Assembly: GCA_945878575.1 (NCBI GenBank) | Contig: CAMDUB010000001.1 | Span: forward strand, 62,001 to 126,000 | DNA from: Phycisphaera mikurensis NBRC 102666 | GTDB lineage: Bacteria > Planctomycetota > Phycisphaerae > Phycisphaerales > SM1A02 | Length of the DNA: 64,000 bases | Reading direction: 5' to 3' | In this document: positions 44,581 through 53,575 of the stretch, piece after piece | How positions within the stretch are numbered: position 1 is the stretch's first letter | Layout: each line of letters opens with the position of its first letter | Translations under genes and position numbers: made by a program | Notes under the pieces: model-generated | What the model saw: only the letters and a program-made list of their open reading frames with translations | Told to the model about the DNA's origin: nothing | Database searches by the model: none

Positions 44581-47500
44581 ATGTCTGCTGCGAACAACGC
44601 TACCGACGGCCACGCTCGCACCCCTGGGCCACCGGGCGGCGCGAACGAGACGCCCTTCCGATACACGGCGGCGTTCGCCAATGCCACCGAAGAACGCTGG
44701 CAGGCGCGGCTTGAACAGGCGGAGGCAGCGGGCAGCGGATATCGGCAGCCGAACCCGGGTGAGCCTGGATTCGATGCGTCGCGCCCCAAGTTCTATTGCT
44801 TGGACATGTTCCCGTACCCATCCGGCGCGGGGCTCCATGTTGGGCATCCCGAGGGCTACACCGCGACCGACATCATCTGTCGATTCAAGAAGATGAAGGG
44901 CTTCAACGTTTTGCATCCCATGGGTTGGGACGCATTCGGTCTGCCCGCGGAGCAATACGCCATTCAGACCGGCGTACATCCAGAGGTCACCACCAAGAAA
45001 GCCATCGACAACTTTCGTCGCCAGTTGAAGCGCTTTGGATTCATGTACGACTGGTCCCGCGAATTTGCAACGATCGATCCTGACTATTACAAGTGGACGC
45101 AGTGGATTTGGCTCTTGGCATACAGCGCATGGTTTGATCCCAAGGCGAAAGCCGCGCGACCGATCGCTGAACTTGAGGCGACGATCGTCAAGGAGGATCG
45201 AGAAATCGCGGTGGCAAATGCTGAGCGTGCTGCGGGCGGCGCGGCCGCCTCTGCGAATGGCGCCAGTGCCAGCGTGACCAAGCGCTGGAGTGCGTGCACG
45301 AAGCGGGAACGGCAGGTGTATCTCGATGGATTCCGCTTGGCGTATCTGGGCACGCAAACCGTGAACTGGTGCGCAAAATTGGGCACTGTGCTTGCCAACG
45401 AAGAAATCATTGATGGCCGCAGTGAACGCGGTGGTCATCCGGTGGTGCGCATGCCACTCAAGCAGTGGATGTTCCGCATCACTTCCTACGCCGATCGATT
45501 GCTTGCTGACCTTGGTTTGGTGGAGTGGCCGGATTCAACGCGCACCATGCAGACCGAGTGGATTGGTCGCAGTGAGGGTGCGGAGATTCGATTTGCAGTG
45601 GAGGGTCCGGTGGGTGCTGATCGGGAGTTCCTCTCCGTATTCACCACCCGGCCAGACACGTTGTTCGGTGCCACCTACATGGTGGTCGCACCGGAGCATC
45701 CGCTGGTGGCGAGCGTGGTGGCGCGCGGCGGTGATGCGCGGCTTGCGGAATATGTGGCGTGGGCGAAGAATCGCTCAGACATCGATCGCCAAGATTCAAA
45801 GAAGAAGACCGGCGTTCCAACTGGCTTGTTTGCAGTCAATCCAGCGACCGGCGAGCGTATTCCCGTCTGGACCGCGGACTATGTGCTCATGGGCTACGGA
45901 ACCGGTGCGATCATGGCGGTGCCTGCGCACGATGAGCGTGACTTTGAATTTGCCAAGGAGTTTGCGCTGCCGGTGCTGCAGGTTGTCGACATCGCGGGCG
46001 TGGCTTGGACCGGCGAGATGGCCACCAGCGGCGAAGGGCGTGCAATCAATAGCACGAACGCGGCGAGTGGACTTTCACTGAACGGCATGACGACCGCCGA
46101 AGCGAAACGTGCGGCGATTGCGTGGCTTGAATCGAAGGGCATCGGTGGATTGCGCATCAATTATCGCCTGCGCGATTGGCTGTTCAGTCGGCAGCGCTAT
46201 TGGGGCGAACCGTTCCCAGTGGTCTACGACGCTGAAGGAAATCACTATCCGGTTTCGGTGGCTGCGTTACCGGTGGCATTGCCGCCGCTTGCTGACTATC
46301 GACCAGTGGAAAGCAGTACGCCGCAGCCACCACTTGCAAAGGCGCGTGATTGGACGCACACGACGGCTGGTGCGGCGGGTGTCGACCCGGTGCTCTTGCC
46401 AGCTGACACCGCCGTGGTGCGCGAGACCAACACCATGCCAGGTTGGGCGGGAAGTTGCTGGTACTACCTGCGCTACTGCTCGCCGAAAGATGCGCAGGCG
46501 TTTGTGGATCCGGCAGCGGAGCGGTATTGGATGTTGTCGCGAAAGAAGAGTGCGCCGGGTGCCGGCCAGCCCGGTGCTGGTGCAGCGGCGTTTGCCGCGC
46601 CCACTTCGTATGACGCAGCCACGTGTCACGCCGGCGGAGTTGATCTATACGTTGGCGGCAGCGAGCACGCGGTGCTGCATCTTCTCTATGCGCGTTTCTG
46701 GCACAAGATACTCTTTGACCTTGGTCAGGTGAGTACCCCGGAGCCAATCGGCAAGTTGTTCCACCAAGGACTGATCACCAGTCATGCGTACCAGCGCGCC
46801 GACCGAACGTTGGTGCCGATCGATGAGGTTGAAGATCGTGGCGAAGGTCAATGCGTGGAAAAATCCACGGGCGAACCGGTGACACAGATTGTTGCCAAGA
46901 TGTCAAAGAGCCTGCGAAATGTGGTCAACCCAGATGATGTGATTGCCGAGTACGGCGCAGACACGTTCCGTTTGTATGAGATGTACATGGGGCCGCTGGA
47001 GGCATCAAAGCCGTGGAATACGCGCGATATTGTTGGCGTGTTCCGCTTCCTACAGCGCGCGTGGCGACTAGCGGTTGATGAGCGCACTGGCGATGTCTTG
47101 TGCGCAGCGGTCGCTGATGTTGGTATCGAGAAGCAATTGCATCGGACCATTGCCAAGGTTGGCGAAGACATTGAACGTCTCAGTTTCAACACGGCCATCG
47201 CGGCGATGATCGAACTGGTGAACGCAGCAACGCGCCCGAGCGACATGACCGACGCAACCAAGGGCGGCATGACGCGCGATCAGCTAGTGCGATTCGCATG
47301 TGTCTTGTGGCCATTTGCGCCACACATTGCCGACGAGATGGGGGAGCGCCTCGGCGTAGCGGGCGGTCTACAAGCAATGCCATGGCCGACGTTCGACCCA
47401 GCGATGTTGGTGGACAATGAAGTGGAAATTGCCGTGCAGGTTCAGGGCAAGGTGCGCGCGCGGATCATGGTGCCGACGGCAGCAAGTCCGGCGGAGATTG

Positions 47501-47604
47501 AAGCCATGGCACTGGCGCACCCACAAGTTGTGCCGCACCTGGGCGCGACACCACCAAAGAAGGTGGTGGTTGTGCCAGGCCGAATGGTCAACATCGTCCT
47601 CTAA
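44581..47604 (+). CDS. leuS: Leucyl-tRNA synthetase with insertions
   Basis: 1007 aa versus about 860 in E. coli. Charges tRNA-Leu. The class I signature is YPSGAGLHVGHPEGY (HxGH), the editing domain has TTRPDTLFGATYM, and the second signature is AKMSKSLRN. An insertion of roughly 60 residues (about 195-255, with EDREIAVANAERAAGG and ASANGASASVTK) sits before VNWCAK, the zinc-domain region. That region keeps only one Cys of the expected CxxC pairs. A second, Ala/Gly-rich insertion of roughly 40 residues precedes VDLYVGGSEHAVLH. The anticodon-binding region ends RIMVPTAASP, PPKKVVVVPGRMVNIVL. Planctomycete-type length variation is likely; activity is expected. Confidence 0.96.
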   Translation: MSAANNATDGHARTPGPPGGANETPFRYTAAFANATEERWQARLEQAEAAGSGYRQPNPGEPGFDASRPKFYCLDMFPYPSGAGLHVGHPEGYTATDIICRFKKMKGFNVLHPMGWDAFGLPAEQYAIQTGVHPEVTTKKAIDNFRRQLKRFGFMYDWSREFATIDPDYYKWTQWIWLLAYSAWFDPKAKAARPIAELEATIVKEDREIAVANAERAAGGAAASANGASASVTKRWSACTKRERQVYLDGFRLAYLGTQTVNWCAKLGTVLANEEIIDGRSERGGHPVVRMPLKQWMFRITSYADRLLADLGLVEWPDSTRTMQTEWIGRSEGAEIRFAVEGPVGADREFLSVFTTRPDTLFGATYMVVAPEHPLVASVVARGGDARLAEYVAWAKNRSDIDRQDSKKKTGVPTGLFAVNPATGERIPVWTADYVLMGYGTGAIMAVPAHDERDFEFAKEFALPVLQVVDIAGVAWTGEMATSGEGRAINSTNAASGLSLNGMTTAEAKRAAIAWLESKGIGGLRINYRLRDWLFSRQRYWGEPFPVVYDAEGNHYPVSVAALPVALPPLADYRPVESSTPQPPLAKARDWTHTTAGAAGVDPVLLPADTAVVRETNTMPGWAGSCWYYLRYCSPKDAQAFVDPAAERYWMLSRKKSAPGAGQPGAGAAAFAAPTSYDAATCHAGGVDLYVGGSEHAVLHLLYARFWHKILFDLGQVSTPEPIGKLFHQGLITSHAYQRADRTLVPIDEVEDRGEGQCVEKSTGEPVTQIVAKMSKSLRNVVNPDDVIAEYGADTFRLYEMYMGPLEASKPWNTRDIVGVFRFLQRAWRLAVDERTGDVLCAAVADVGIEKQLHRTIAKVGEDIERLSFNTAIAAMIELVNAATRPSDMTDATKGGMTRDQLVRFACVLWPFAPHIADEMGERLGVAGGLQAMPWPTFDPAMLVDNEVEIAVQVQGKVRARIMVPTAASPAEIEAMALAHPQVVPHLGATPPKKVVVVPGRMVNIVL

Positions 47605-47616
47605 CGAGGCAGTGAT

Positions 47617-49524
47617 TTACTTCTTCTCGGAGATGTACTTCAAGGCCTCACCGACAACGTAGAAGCTGCCGGTCACGCAAATCAGGTCCTCGCGACTCAC
47701 GCCGCGGATCGCCATGTCGATGGCCTCCGGAACGGTGCGCGCAATTTGGCTCATCTTGCCGGAACGCTCTTGGAAGAGCTTCTGCAAATCTTCAGGACTT
47801 GCCGCACGTGGCGTCGAGGACGCACGCGTGAAGATCACCTTGTCGGCGCCGAGATTGACCTTATCAATCATCTCGGCGATGTCCTTGTCCGCGCAGCAAC
47901 CGAAGACGCACACCATGCTGTCGTACGGAACATGCGCGCCAACGCAACGCATCAACGCATTCACCGCCGCTGGGTTGTGGGCACCGTCACAGAGAACGCG
48001 TGGACGGTGCGAAACCACTTCCATGCGCCCAGGGATCTTGGTGGCCGCAAGTCCGGCCGTCAGCTTGTCTTCAGACAGCTCAAAGCCGAAGTTCTTCAGC
48101 ACATCAACAGCAGCAAGCGCAAGTCCGCAGTTGCTGGCCTGATGCTCGCCCTGGAGCGGCACCGGCACATGCTCAAGGCGACTGTTCTTGGTGTACATGC
48201 ACACGCGCGTGTGCGGCCCAAGGTCAGGGGTAACGCAGAAGCGGCTGGAGAACTCAATGTCCTTGTTCACAATCCGAAGTTCAGCGCCAACAGATTGTGC
48301 CACTTCGCGCATCACCGAATCAACTTCGGGATCCTGCTCGAAGAACAGCGCCGGGACGCCCTTCTTAAAGATGCCCGCCTTCTCCCGAGCAATCAGCGCC
48401 TTCGTTCCACCCAACAGCTTGGTGTGATCAAGATCAATCGAAGTCACAATGCTGACGAGCGGCGTGATGACGTTGGTTGAGTCGAGTCGACCGCCAAGCC
48501 CCACCTCAATCACCGCAATATCTACGGCCTGCTGCGCGAAATACGCAAACGACACAGCGGTCATCAATTCAAAGAACGTCGCTTGTTCACCCAACTTCTC
48601 CGCGGCCTTCGCCACCGAGCGCACCGTGTCCACGAAGTCATTCTTCGGAATCAGGTTCCCATCAATCTGCACGCGTTCGCGCATATCGATGAGATGCGGG
48701 CTGGTGTACACGCCCACCGCATAGCCGGAGGCGCGCAGCATTGAAGCGATCATCGCCACGGTGCTGCCCTTGCCGTTGGTTCCTGCAACGTGCACCGTCT
48801 TGATCTTTTGGTGCGGATTGCCAAGCAAATCCATCAGCTTGTGCATGCGATCAAGCTTGAAGGTCTCCTCGCCATACTTGGTGGGACGGAGCCGCTCAAA
48901 GTCTGGGCGCGCCATCAAGTAGCGCGTGGCCATCATGATGGAGGTAATTTCGTTCGGCTTCGGGCACTCGAACACCGCCGCAGGCTTGGGCTCAACAGTC
49001 ACAGGCGCCTTGGGCGTGAGCGTGAACGGAGTCCGCGGTGCAGCGGCCGGCTTGCTGGTGGTCTTGCTGGTCACCGTGGTGGTCGACACCTTCAGATTTG
49101 TTGCCGGAGGCGTCGAACCCTTGGCAGCAACCGTCTTGGTGACGGGTGCAAACTTTGTTGGTGCCGCTGTCTTCGCGGTTACCGTGGCTTTGGCGGTTGC
49201 CGTTGTCTTGGTGGTTACCGTTGTCTTGGTGGTTGCCGTGGGCTTCGCAGTTGCCGTGGGCTTCGCAGTTGCCGTGGGCTTCGCAGCAACGAACGTCACT
49301 GCAGCCTTAGCTGCCAGCGAAACTTTCGCCGTCACCGTCGGCTTCAATGCAGACTTCAACGCGGGAACATTCTTCCCCTTGGCCGCTGACTTCACTGTGA
49401 CTGTCGCTACAACTTTCGACTTGCCGTTTCCGCTTGTCTTAGCGGTGGCGCTTTTTACGGGTGCGAGGCGGGAAACCGTCTTGGAGCCAGCACGCGAAGC
49501 GCTAGCGGAGGTCACCTTTGGCAT
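47617..49524 (-). CDS. folC: Folylpolyglutamate/dihydrofolate synthase with long low-complexity N-terminus
   Basis: 635 aa; ordinary FolC is about 430. Adds glutamate to dihydropteroate/folate. The core begins near residue 195 (MATRYLMARPDFERLRPTKYGEETFKLDRM). ATP loop HVAGTNGKGSTVAMI, then YTSPHLIDMRERVQI, VGLGGRLDSTNV, and RVLCDGAHNPAAVNAL. Residues 1-190 are an Ala/Thr/Val/Lys/Pro low-complexity segment, with 18-bp tandem repeats at 49184-49285. A good TAGAAT lies 8 nt before the first Met, so the extension looks translated. A possible second in-frame start nearer the core cannot be excluded. pabB in this window works in the same pathway. Confidence 0.93.
   Translation of the reverse strand: MPKVTSASASRAGSKTVSRLAPVKSATAKTSGNGKSKVVATVTVKSAAKGKNVPALKSALKPTVTAKVSLAAKAAVTFVAAKPTATAKPTATAKPTATTKTTVTTKTTATAKATVTAKTAAPTKFAPVTKTVAAKGSTPPATNLKVSTTTVTSKTTSKPAAAPRTPFTLTPKAPVTVEPKPAAVFECPKPNEITSIMMATRYLMARPDFERLRPTKYGEETFKLDRMHKLMDLLGNPHQKIKTVHVAGTNGKGSTVAMIASMLRASGYAVGVYTSPHLIDMRERVQIDGNLIPKNDFVDTVRSVAKAAEKLGEQATFFELMTAVSFAYFAQQAVDIAVIEVGLGGRLDSTNVITPLVSIVTSIDLDHTKLLGGTKALIAREKAGIFKKGVPALFFEQDPEVDSVMREVAQSVGAELRIVNKDIEFSSRFCVTPDLGPHTRVCMYTKNSRLEHVPVPLQGEHQASNCGLALAAVDVLKNFGFELSEDKLTAGLAATKIPGRMEVVSHRPRVLCDGAHNPAAVNALMRCVGAHVPYDSMVCVFGCCADKDIAEMIDKVNLGADKVIFTRASSTPRAASPEDLQKLFQERSGKMSQIARTVPEAIDMAIRGVSREDLICVTGSFYVVGEALKYISEKK
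49184..49285 (-). repeat. 18-bp tandem repeat array in folC
   Basis: About five and a half 18-bp units. The last three are perfect copies of GTTGCCGTGGGCTTCGCA (49232-49285); earlier ones are variants such as GTTGTCTTGGTGGTTACC. On the coding strand each gives a hexapeptide of the KPTATA / KTTVTT type. Confidence 0.9.
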
Positions 49525-49538
49525 AGACCAGCATTCTA
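49525..49538 (-). promoter_or_regulatory. -10-like TAGAAT for folC
   Basis: TAGAAT on the minus strand (49533-49538, five of six) with an 8-nt spacer (GCTGGTCT) to ATG 49524. A weak TTCGCG lies 18 nt further upstream. No SD. Confidence 0.5.
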
Positions 49539-49599
49539 ACGAAACAACGCATAAAACGCGAATTGCCGCACGCTAATCGTTATACTGCAGACAGTTACA

Positions 49600-52188
49600 T
49601 CATCGCCACTCATGCCGCGGATAGCGCCGTTTGAGTTCCTTTTTCACCTCGGGGTACAGCCGCTCCCAAAAGCCGGGGAGATCCTCGGTCACCTGCAATG
49701 GTCGCCGATTCGGCCCAAGCAACTCCAGCACCACCTTCACTCGACCACCTGCCACCGTCGGATGTCCAGCGAAGTCATAGAAGTCCTGAATCTTCCCGCG
49801 CCCGCGCGGTGGCTTGCCCTCTGCATACTCAACCTTCATCTTCCATCCACTCGCCAACGCCAACGCCGCAGGCGCTGCTCGCTCAACAAACTGCTGCTCA
49901 TCCCAGGAAAGCGCGCTGCGAAATATGTCGAGCACCGGACGCGAGTCAAGATCCGAAGCCCGCGCACATCCCTGCGCGATCTCCGCTGCTAGCACCCCCA
50001 TATCGTCGGCGTCATAGGTGATCAGCCCGCGTTCGGGAAACCACGCCGCAACGCATCGCACCCGTGCGATCCACTGATCAACGGATTCGTCCCAGGTTGC
50101 TGGCCGTAGTTCGCCGCTCGCCACGCGCGATGCCAACTCGTCATGCGCAGCGGCTTTGGCCTCGCGCCCCCGCAAGGGGCGAACGATCTGCGCAAACACA
50201 ATGCCATCAAACACACGTTCTTCAAATTCTGCGGCCGCGCCAAGTTCATCGCTAAATCGAATCTCGGTCTGCGTAGAAACTCGATCAGGCATCGCGTGCT
50301 CAACCCACTCAACCTCCAAGGGCGTGACCATGCCAAGCGACTGATGCACTTGATCACCGCGTCCACCCTCGCGCACTTCAAGTGCCAAAATGAAGCCCAT
50401 TCCACGCTGAATACTGGTTGGATCGATACTTACCTTGCGGCGCCCAGGCATGGCACAATGCGGTCGTTGCGCATCCATCCGCCAACCGACATGATCAGCA
50501 AATCCTGCAAGTAGCGCACGGGAAACCCGCGCAAACGAATCGCCAGCGAATGCCGCGGTCGCGCCGATCTCATCATCACCACTCGCGGCGGCTCGCACCA
50601 ACTCCCGTGCCGCCGATGCCACCTCGCGACACGCGCCCAGCGAAGCCTCTACGCCCTCATGTCGCGCGTTGCGGAATCCACTGGCCTCCACGCGCAACAA
50701 CAATTCTTCGCGTGCAGCGATGTCACTCGGCGGCTCGCCATCCGGTGTCAATCGCACCAATTGTGCCGCCCCGCCACTCTGCACGACATCTCGGTCGGAA
50801 ACAATGGCGCACCAACGCGCCGCGCGCTCCAAGACGCCAAGCGATGCCGCCTCGACCAACACGCGCCCAAGCCGTGGATGCACCGGAATGCGCGCGAGCC
50901 GACTTCCAAGCGCGGTCAACATTCCATCAGCTTGGAGCGCGCCAATCGATTCAAGCGTCCCGCGTGCGCGCAACACCGCGTCATCACTCGGTGGGTCAAG
51001 CCACGGAAATTTCTCAAACGGACCGAACCCCATGGAGAGCACCATCAACATTGATTCCGCGAGGTCAATACGGCGCACCTCAGGCGTTTCCGCGGCAGGC
51101 CGCTGCGCTTGCTCCCACTCCGTCCACAAACGCACGCACACTCCCGGTGCTGTTCGCCCCGCTCGACCGGAGCGCTGATCGGCACTGGCGCGGCTAATCG
51201 CCTCAGTACGCAGGGCATTCAGTCCGCGGCGCGGATCCACGCGAAACACTCGCGCTAACCCAGAGTCAACCACCATGCGAACACCAGGAATGGTGATCGA
51301 CGTCTCAGCCACGTTGGTAGCCACAATGACCTTGCGCCGACCACGCGCAGCGGGTGCAACCGCCGCGTCTTGTCGATCAGCCGGCATTGATCCATGCAGC
51401 GGAACCACATCAAACGCGCTGCCTCCAGCAATCACCCGTAGTTCGGCGCGCACCGCATCCACAGTGCGATCAATTTCAAAGGCGCCCGGCATAAATACCA
51501 ACGCATCGCCTTCGTGTCCTTCATCAACCAACCGTCGCACCGCACGCGCTGCGCGCTCCCACACCGGCACGCCTTCCGCCCCCGGCTCGTAGCGAACACT
51601 CACTGGATATGCGCGACCTTCCGCCGTAAGTACTGGCGCATTGAGATATGCGGCTGCCTGCCCTGCGTCCATGGTTGCGCTCATGGCAGCCACCATCAAT
51701 GCCGGGCGCTGTTGGCGCGCAGCACGGACCACTCCAAGTGCAAGATCAGCAAACACACTGCGCTCATGAAACTCATCGAGCAACACACAACCAATGCCCT
51801 TGAGCAATGGATCGCGTTGCGCCTGGCGCAAGAACACCCCTTCGGTGACAAATCGAATGCGCGTCCGCGGTCCGACCACGCGCTCGAATCGCGTTTGGAA
51901 TCCGACATCTTCACCGAGGACCACGCCCATCTCTTCGGCCACCCGCCGGGCGGTCATGCGTGCCGCCAAACGACGCGGCTCCAACACCACAATCTGCCCA
52001 TCGACGAGCCCGGAACGCGCCAAAATCTGTGGAACTTGCGTGGTCTTACCGCTTCCCGTGGCAGCCGTCAGCACCATGGCGCGCGCAGTGCGCATGCATT
52101 CGGTGATCTCGGCCGCGGCGCGCAATACCGGCAATGCGCCATCCGCACCCGCACCCGAGCCGCCGTCGCTCGCGCGCGCGCCTGTCAC
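49600..52188 (-). CDS. hrpB: ATP-dependent helicase HrpB
   Basis: 862-aa DEAH-box helicase, probably RNA-directed. Walker A is TAATGSGKTTQVPQI and the Walker B/DEAH-like box is LLDEFHERS (DEFH). Motif III is AAMSATMD, with ATNVAETSITIPGVRMVVDSG and QRSGRAGRTAPG at motifs V-VI. The HrpB-specific C-terminal region is present (DIFRSALSWDEQQFVERAAPAALALASGWKMKVEY, RLYPEVKKELKRRYPRHEW). It starts with GTG overlapping the upstream gene by 4 nt and ends the six-gene ribH run. HrpB is most often described from proteobacteria. Confidence 0.94.
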   Translation of the reverse strand: MTGARASDGGSGAGADGALPVLRAAAEITECMRTARAMVLTAATGSGKTTQVPQILARSGLVDGQIVVLEPRRLAARMTARRVAEEMGVVLGEDVGFQTRFERVVGPRTRIRFVTEGVFLRQAQRDPLLKGIGCVLLDEFHERSVFADLALGVVRAARQQRPALMVAAMSATMDAGQAAAYLNAPVLTAEGRAYPVSVRYEPGAEGVPVWERAARAVRRLVDEGHEGDALVFMPGAFEIDRTVDAVRAELRVIAGGSAFDVVPLHGSMPADRQDAAVAPAARGRRKVIVATNVAETSITIPGVRMVVDSGLARVFRVDPRRGLNALRTEAISRASADQRSGRAGRTAPGVCVRLWTEWEQAQRPAAETPEVRRIDLAESMLMVLSMGFGPFEKFPWLDPPSDDAVLRARGTLESIGALQADGMLTALGSRLARIPVHPRLGRVLVEAASLGVLERAARWCAIVSDRDVVQSGGAAQLVRLTPDGEPPSDIAAREELLLRVEASGFRNARHEGVEASLGACREVASAARELVRAAASGDDEIGATAAFAGDSFARVSRALLAGFADHVGWRMDAQRPHCAMPGRRKVSIDPTSIQRGMGFILALEVREGGRGDQVHQSLGMVTPLEVEWVEHAMPDRVSTQTEIRFSDELGAAAEFEERVFDGIVFAQIVRPLRGREAKAAAHDELASRVASGELRPATWDESVDQWIARVRCVAAWFPERGLITYDADDMGVLAAEIAQGCARASDLDSRPVLDIFRSALSWDEQQFVERAAPAALALASGWKMKVEYAEGKPPRGRGKIQDFYDFAGHPTVAGGRVKVVLELLGPNRRPLQVTEDLPGFWERLYPEVKKELKRRYPRHEWR

Positions 52189-52916
52189 TGTCCAGTCAGC
52201 ATGCGCGTGCGCACCGCGTCCATGAATCGCGAAATCTGCGCCTGCTCGCGCGGACTGGAAGCCGGCTCAACTTCCTTCTCCCAGAATCCAAGGAATCGAT
52301 CCGCGCCCTTGTCACTCAAGCTCTTGCCCTTCATGCGCTCACGCTGACGCTCTTCGCCGCGCTTCGCTTCCGCGCGCGCGTTGGTCATGATGTCTTCGTT
52401 GGTGCTCTCTGACTCCTTGCCAGTAGCGGTGGTCTCTGCAAAGCGGAACCAATCAGCTACCCACTTGTCAATGAATGCCCCGCGCTCACCAGCTGGCAAG
52501 TTCACGTAGGTAGCAGCACCTTGGATCAAGATGTCCTTGGCGAGAATTCGCACGTTCTGCGTCATCTGCTCGCGCACCTTGCCGGTAACACCCGCCAAGA
52601 ACGCCGAAGCCACCACACTGTCCTGCTGGTTCATACCGCGGAAACGACCGATGAACTGCTGCACATACTTGACGCGCTCGTCCACCGAAAGCATGTTGAA
52701 ATCATCGGTCGTGAAGTAGCCAAGCACGTTGTCCACTGGCGAATCAAAGATGGAGGGCGGGGCCTTCCAGCGCCCAGCAAACCACCACCATGATCCACTT
52801 GCCAACAGCGCCACAACAAGTGCGGCGGCAAAGGAAGCAACAATCTGCGAACGGTGCTCTTCCCAAAGCTCCCCGATATCCATGTCACGAGATCTGATTG
52901 ATTCCATCAAGTTCAT
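52185..52916 (-). CDS. Single-TM membrane protein of unknown function
   Basis: 243 aa. One TM helix near residues 27-48 (IVASFAAALVVALLASGSWWWF), with a short cytoplasmic N-terminus and a soluble C-terminal domain. The latter has VDERVKYVQQFIGRFRGMNQQDS, ILAKDILIQGAATYVNLPAGERGAFIDKWVADWFRF and a basic, charged end (RAEAKRGEERQRERMKGK). No family was recognised. Starts overlap the pilin-like gene by 4 nt (ATGA) and hrpB by 4 nt, so it is coupled to both. A periplasmic helper of the pilin-like protein is one possibility. Confidence 0.7.
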   Translation of the reverse strand: MNLMESIRSRDMDIGELWEEHRSQIVASFAAALVVALLASGSWWWFAGRWKAPPSIFDSPVDNVLGYFTTDDFNMLSVDERVKYVQQFIGRFRGMNQQDSVVASAFLAGVTGKVREQMTQNVRILAKDILIQGAATYVNLPAGERGAFIDKWVADWFRFAETTATGKESESTNEDIMTNARAEAKRGEERQRERMKGKSLSDKGADRFLGFWEKEVEPASSPREQAQISRFMDAVRTRMLTGQ

Positions 52917-53551
52917 GGTGTAGCTCCGGTTTCGGCGTCCTGCGAAAGGTCTTCCGCCATTCGCGCACTGCCGTCAATATAGACGCCGTTCCGCTCCACG
53001 CCAACGCGGCGATGGCGATCCTGGCTATCAGTCAGAAGTGGATACCGCGCTGCCTCGCGCTCAAAGAACTCGGTCATCGCGCGCGCCTCTGCATCTAACC
53101 GAACGGTCATCAATCGATCCATCGATGTAGTCGTTGGATCAAATGACATCAGTAATGTCACTACATCCACTTGCACAGCGGGTGTGTAACGCAGCAAGCC
53201 CGGCAAGTACATGTAACTGGTTCCAGTTGAAAGCGACTCTTCATCCTTGTCAGAGGGGCAAATCCATGACGAAGAATCCGCTGGCATAAAGCCCGAAAGA
53301 AAGTTTGGCAACCCGCCGTCGATACCCGCATCGGTGACCACCGGCAGGAATTCACACATGGGCAGGCGACCGCTGTTCTGCTGCCGATACGAATCCACCG
53401 CAATGAAATCTTGGCGCAGATTGGAGAGGCACCCCGCATTCTGACTTTCGCGCTGAATTCCGCGCGCGCTCGGAACAATAATCCCAATGAGAATTCCGAT
53501 GATGGCAACCACCACCAAGAGTTCAACGAGAGTGAACGCTTTCCGACTCAT
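52913..53551 (-). CDS. Prepilin-type N-terminal domain protein (type II/IV pseudopilin-like)
   Basis: 212 aa from Met 53551 (MSRKAFTLVELLVVVAIIGIL). A short basic leader followed by FTLVELLVVVAIIG is the class III prepilin signal cut by PilD/GspO, then N-methylated. The G-/A-cleavage site would be before Phe. The remainder has an H-X9-DG-like region at the C-terminus (RHRRVGVERNGVYIDGSAR) seen in planctomycete DUF1559/H-X9-DG pilins. The track GTG start (53569) is less likely, because TAGAAT is placed 7 nt before ATG 53551. It lies between ftsY and a membrane protein. Confidence 0.85.
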   Translation of the reverse strand: MSRKAFTLVELLVVVAIIGILIGIIVPSARGIQRESQNAGCLSNLRQDFIAVDSYRQQNSGRLPMCEFLPVVTDAGIDGGLPNFLSGFMPADSSSWICPSDKDEESLSTGTSYMYLPGLLRYTPAVQVDVVTLLMSFDPTTTSMDRLMTVRLDAEARAMTEFFEREAARYPLLTDSQDRHRRVGVERNGVYIDGSARMAEDLSQDAETGATP

Positions 53552-53558
53552 GAACGGC

Positions 53559-53564
53559 ATTCTA
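53559..53564 (-). promoter_or_regulatory. -10-like TAGAAT for the pilin-like gene
   Basis: TAGAAT on the minus strand, 7-nt spacer (GCCGTTC) to ATG 53551, identical hexamer to folC. It lies in the 24-nt gap after ftsY, so this gene could be transcribed independently of the ribH-nusB-ftsY run. Confidence 0.45.
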
Positions 53565-53575
53565 GGCACCCCGGC

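Noticed and set aside
44533-45438. 302-residue N-terminal extension of the DUF4026-like ORF
   Set aside because: Antisense to leuS; the -10-like TACGAT lies downstream of that start, at ATG 44532.
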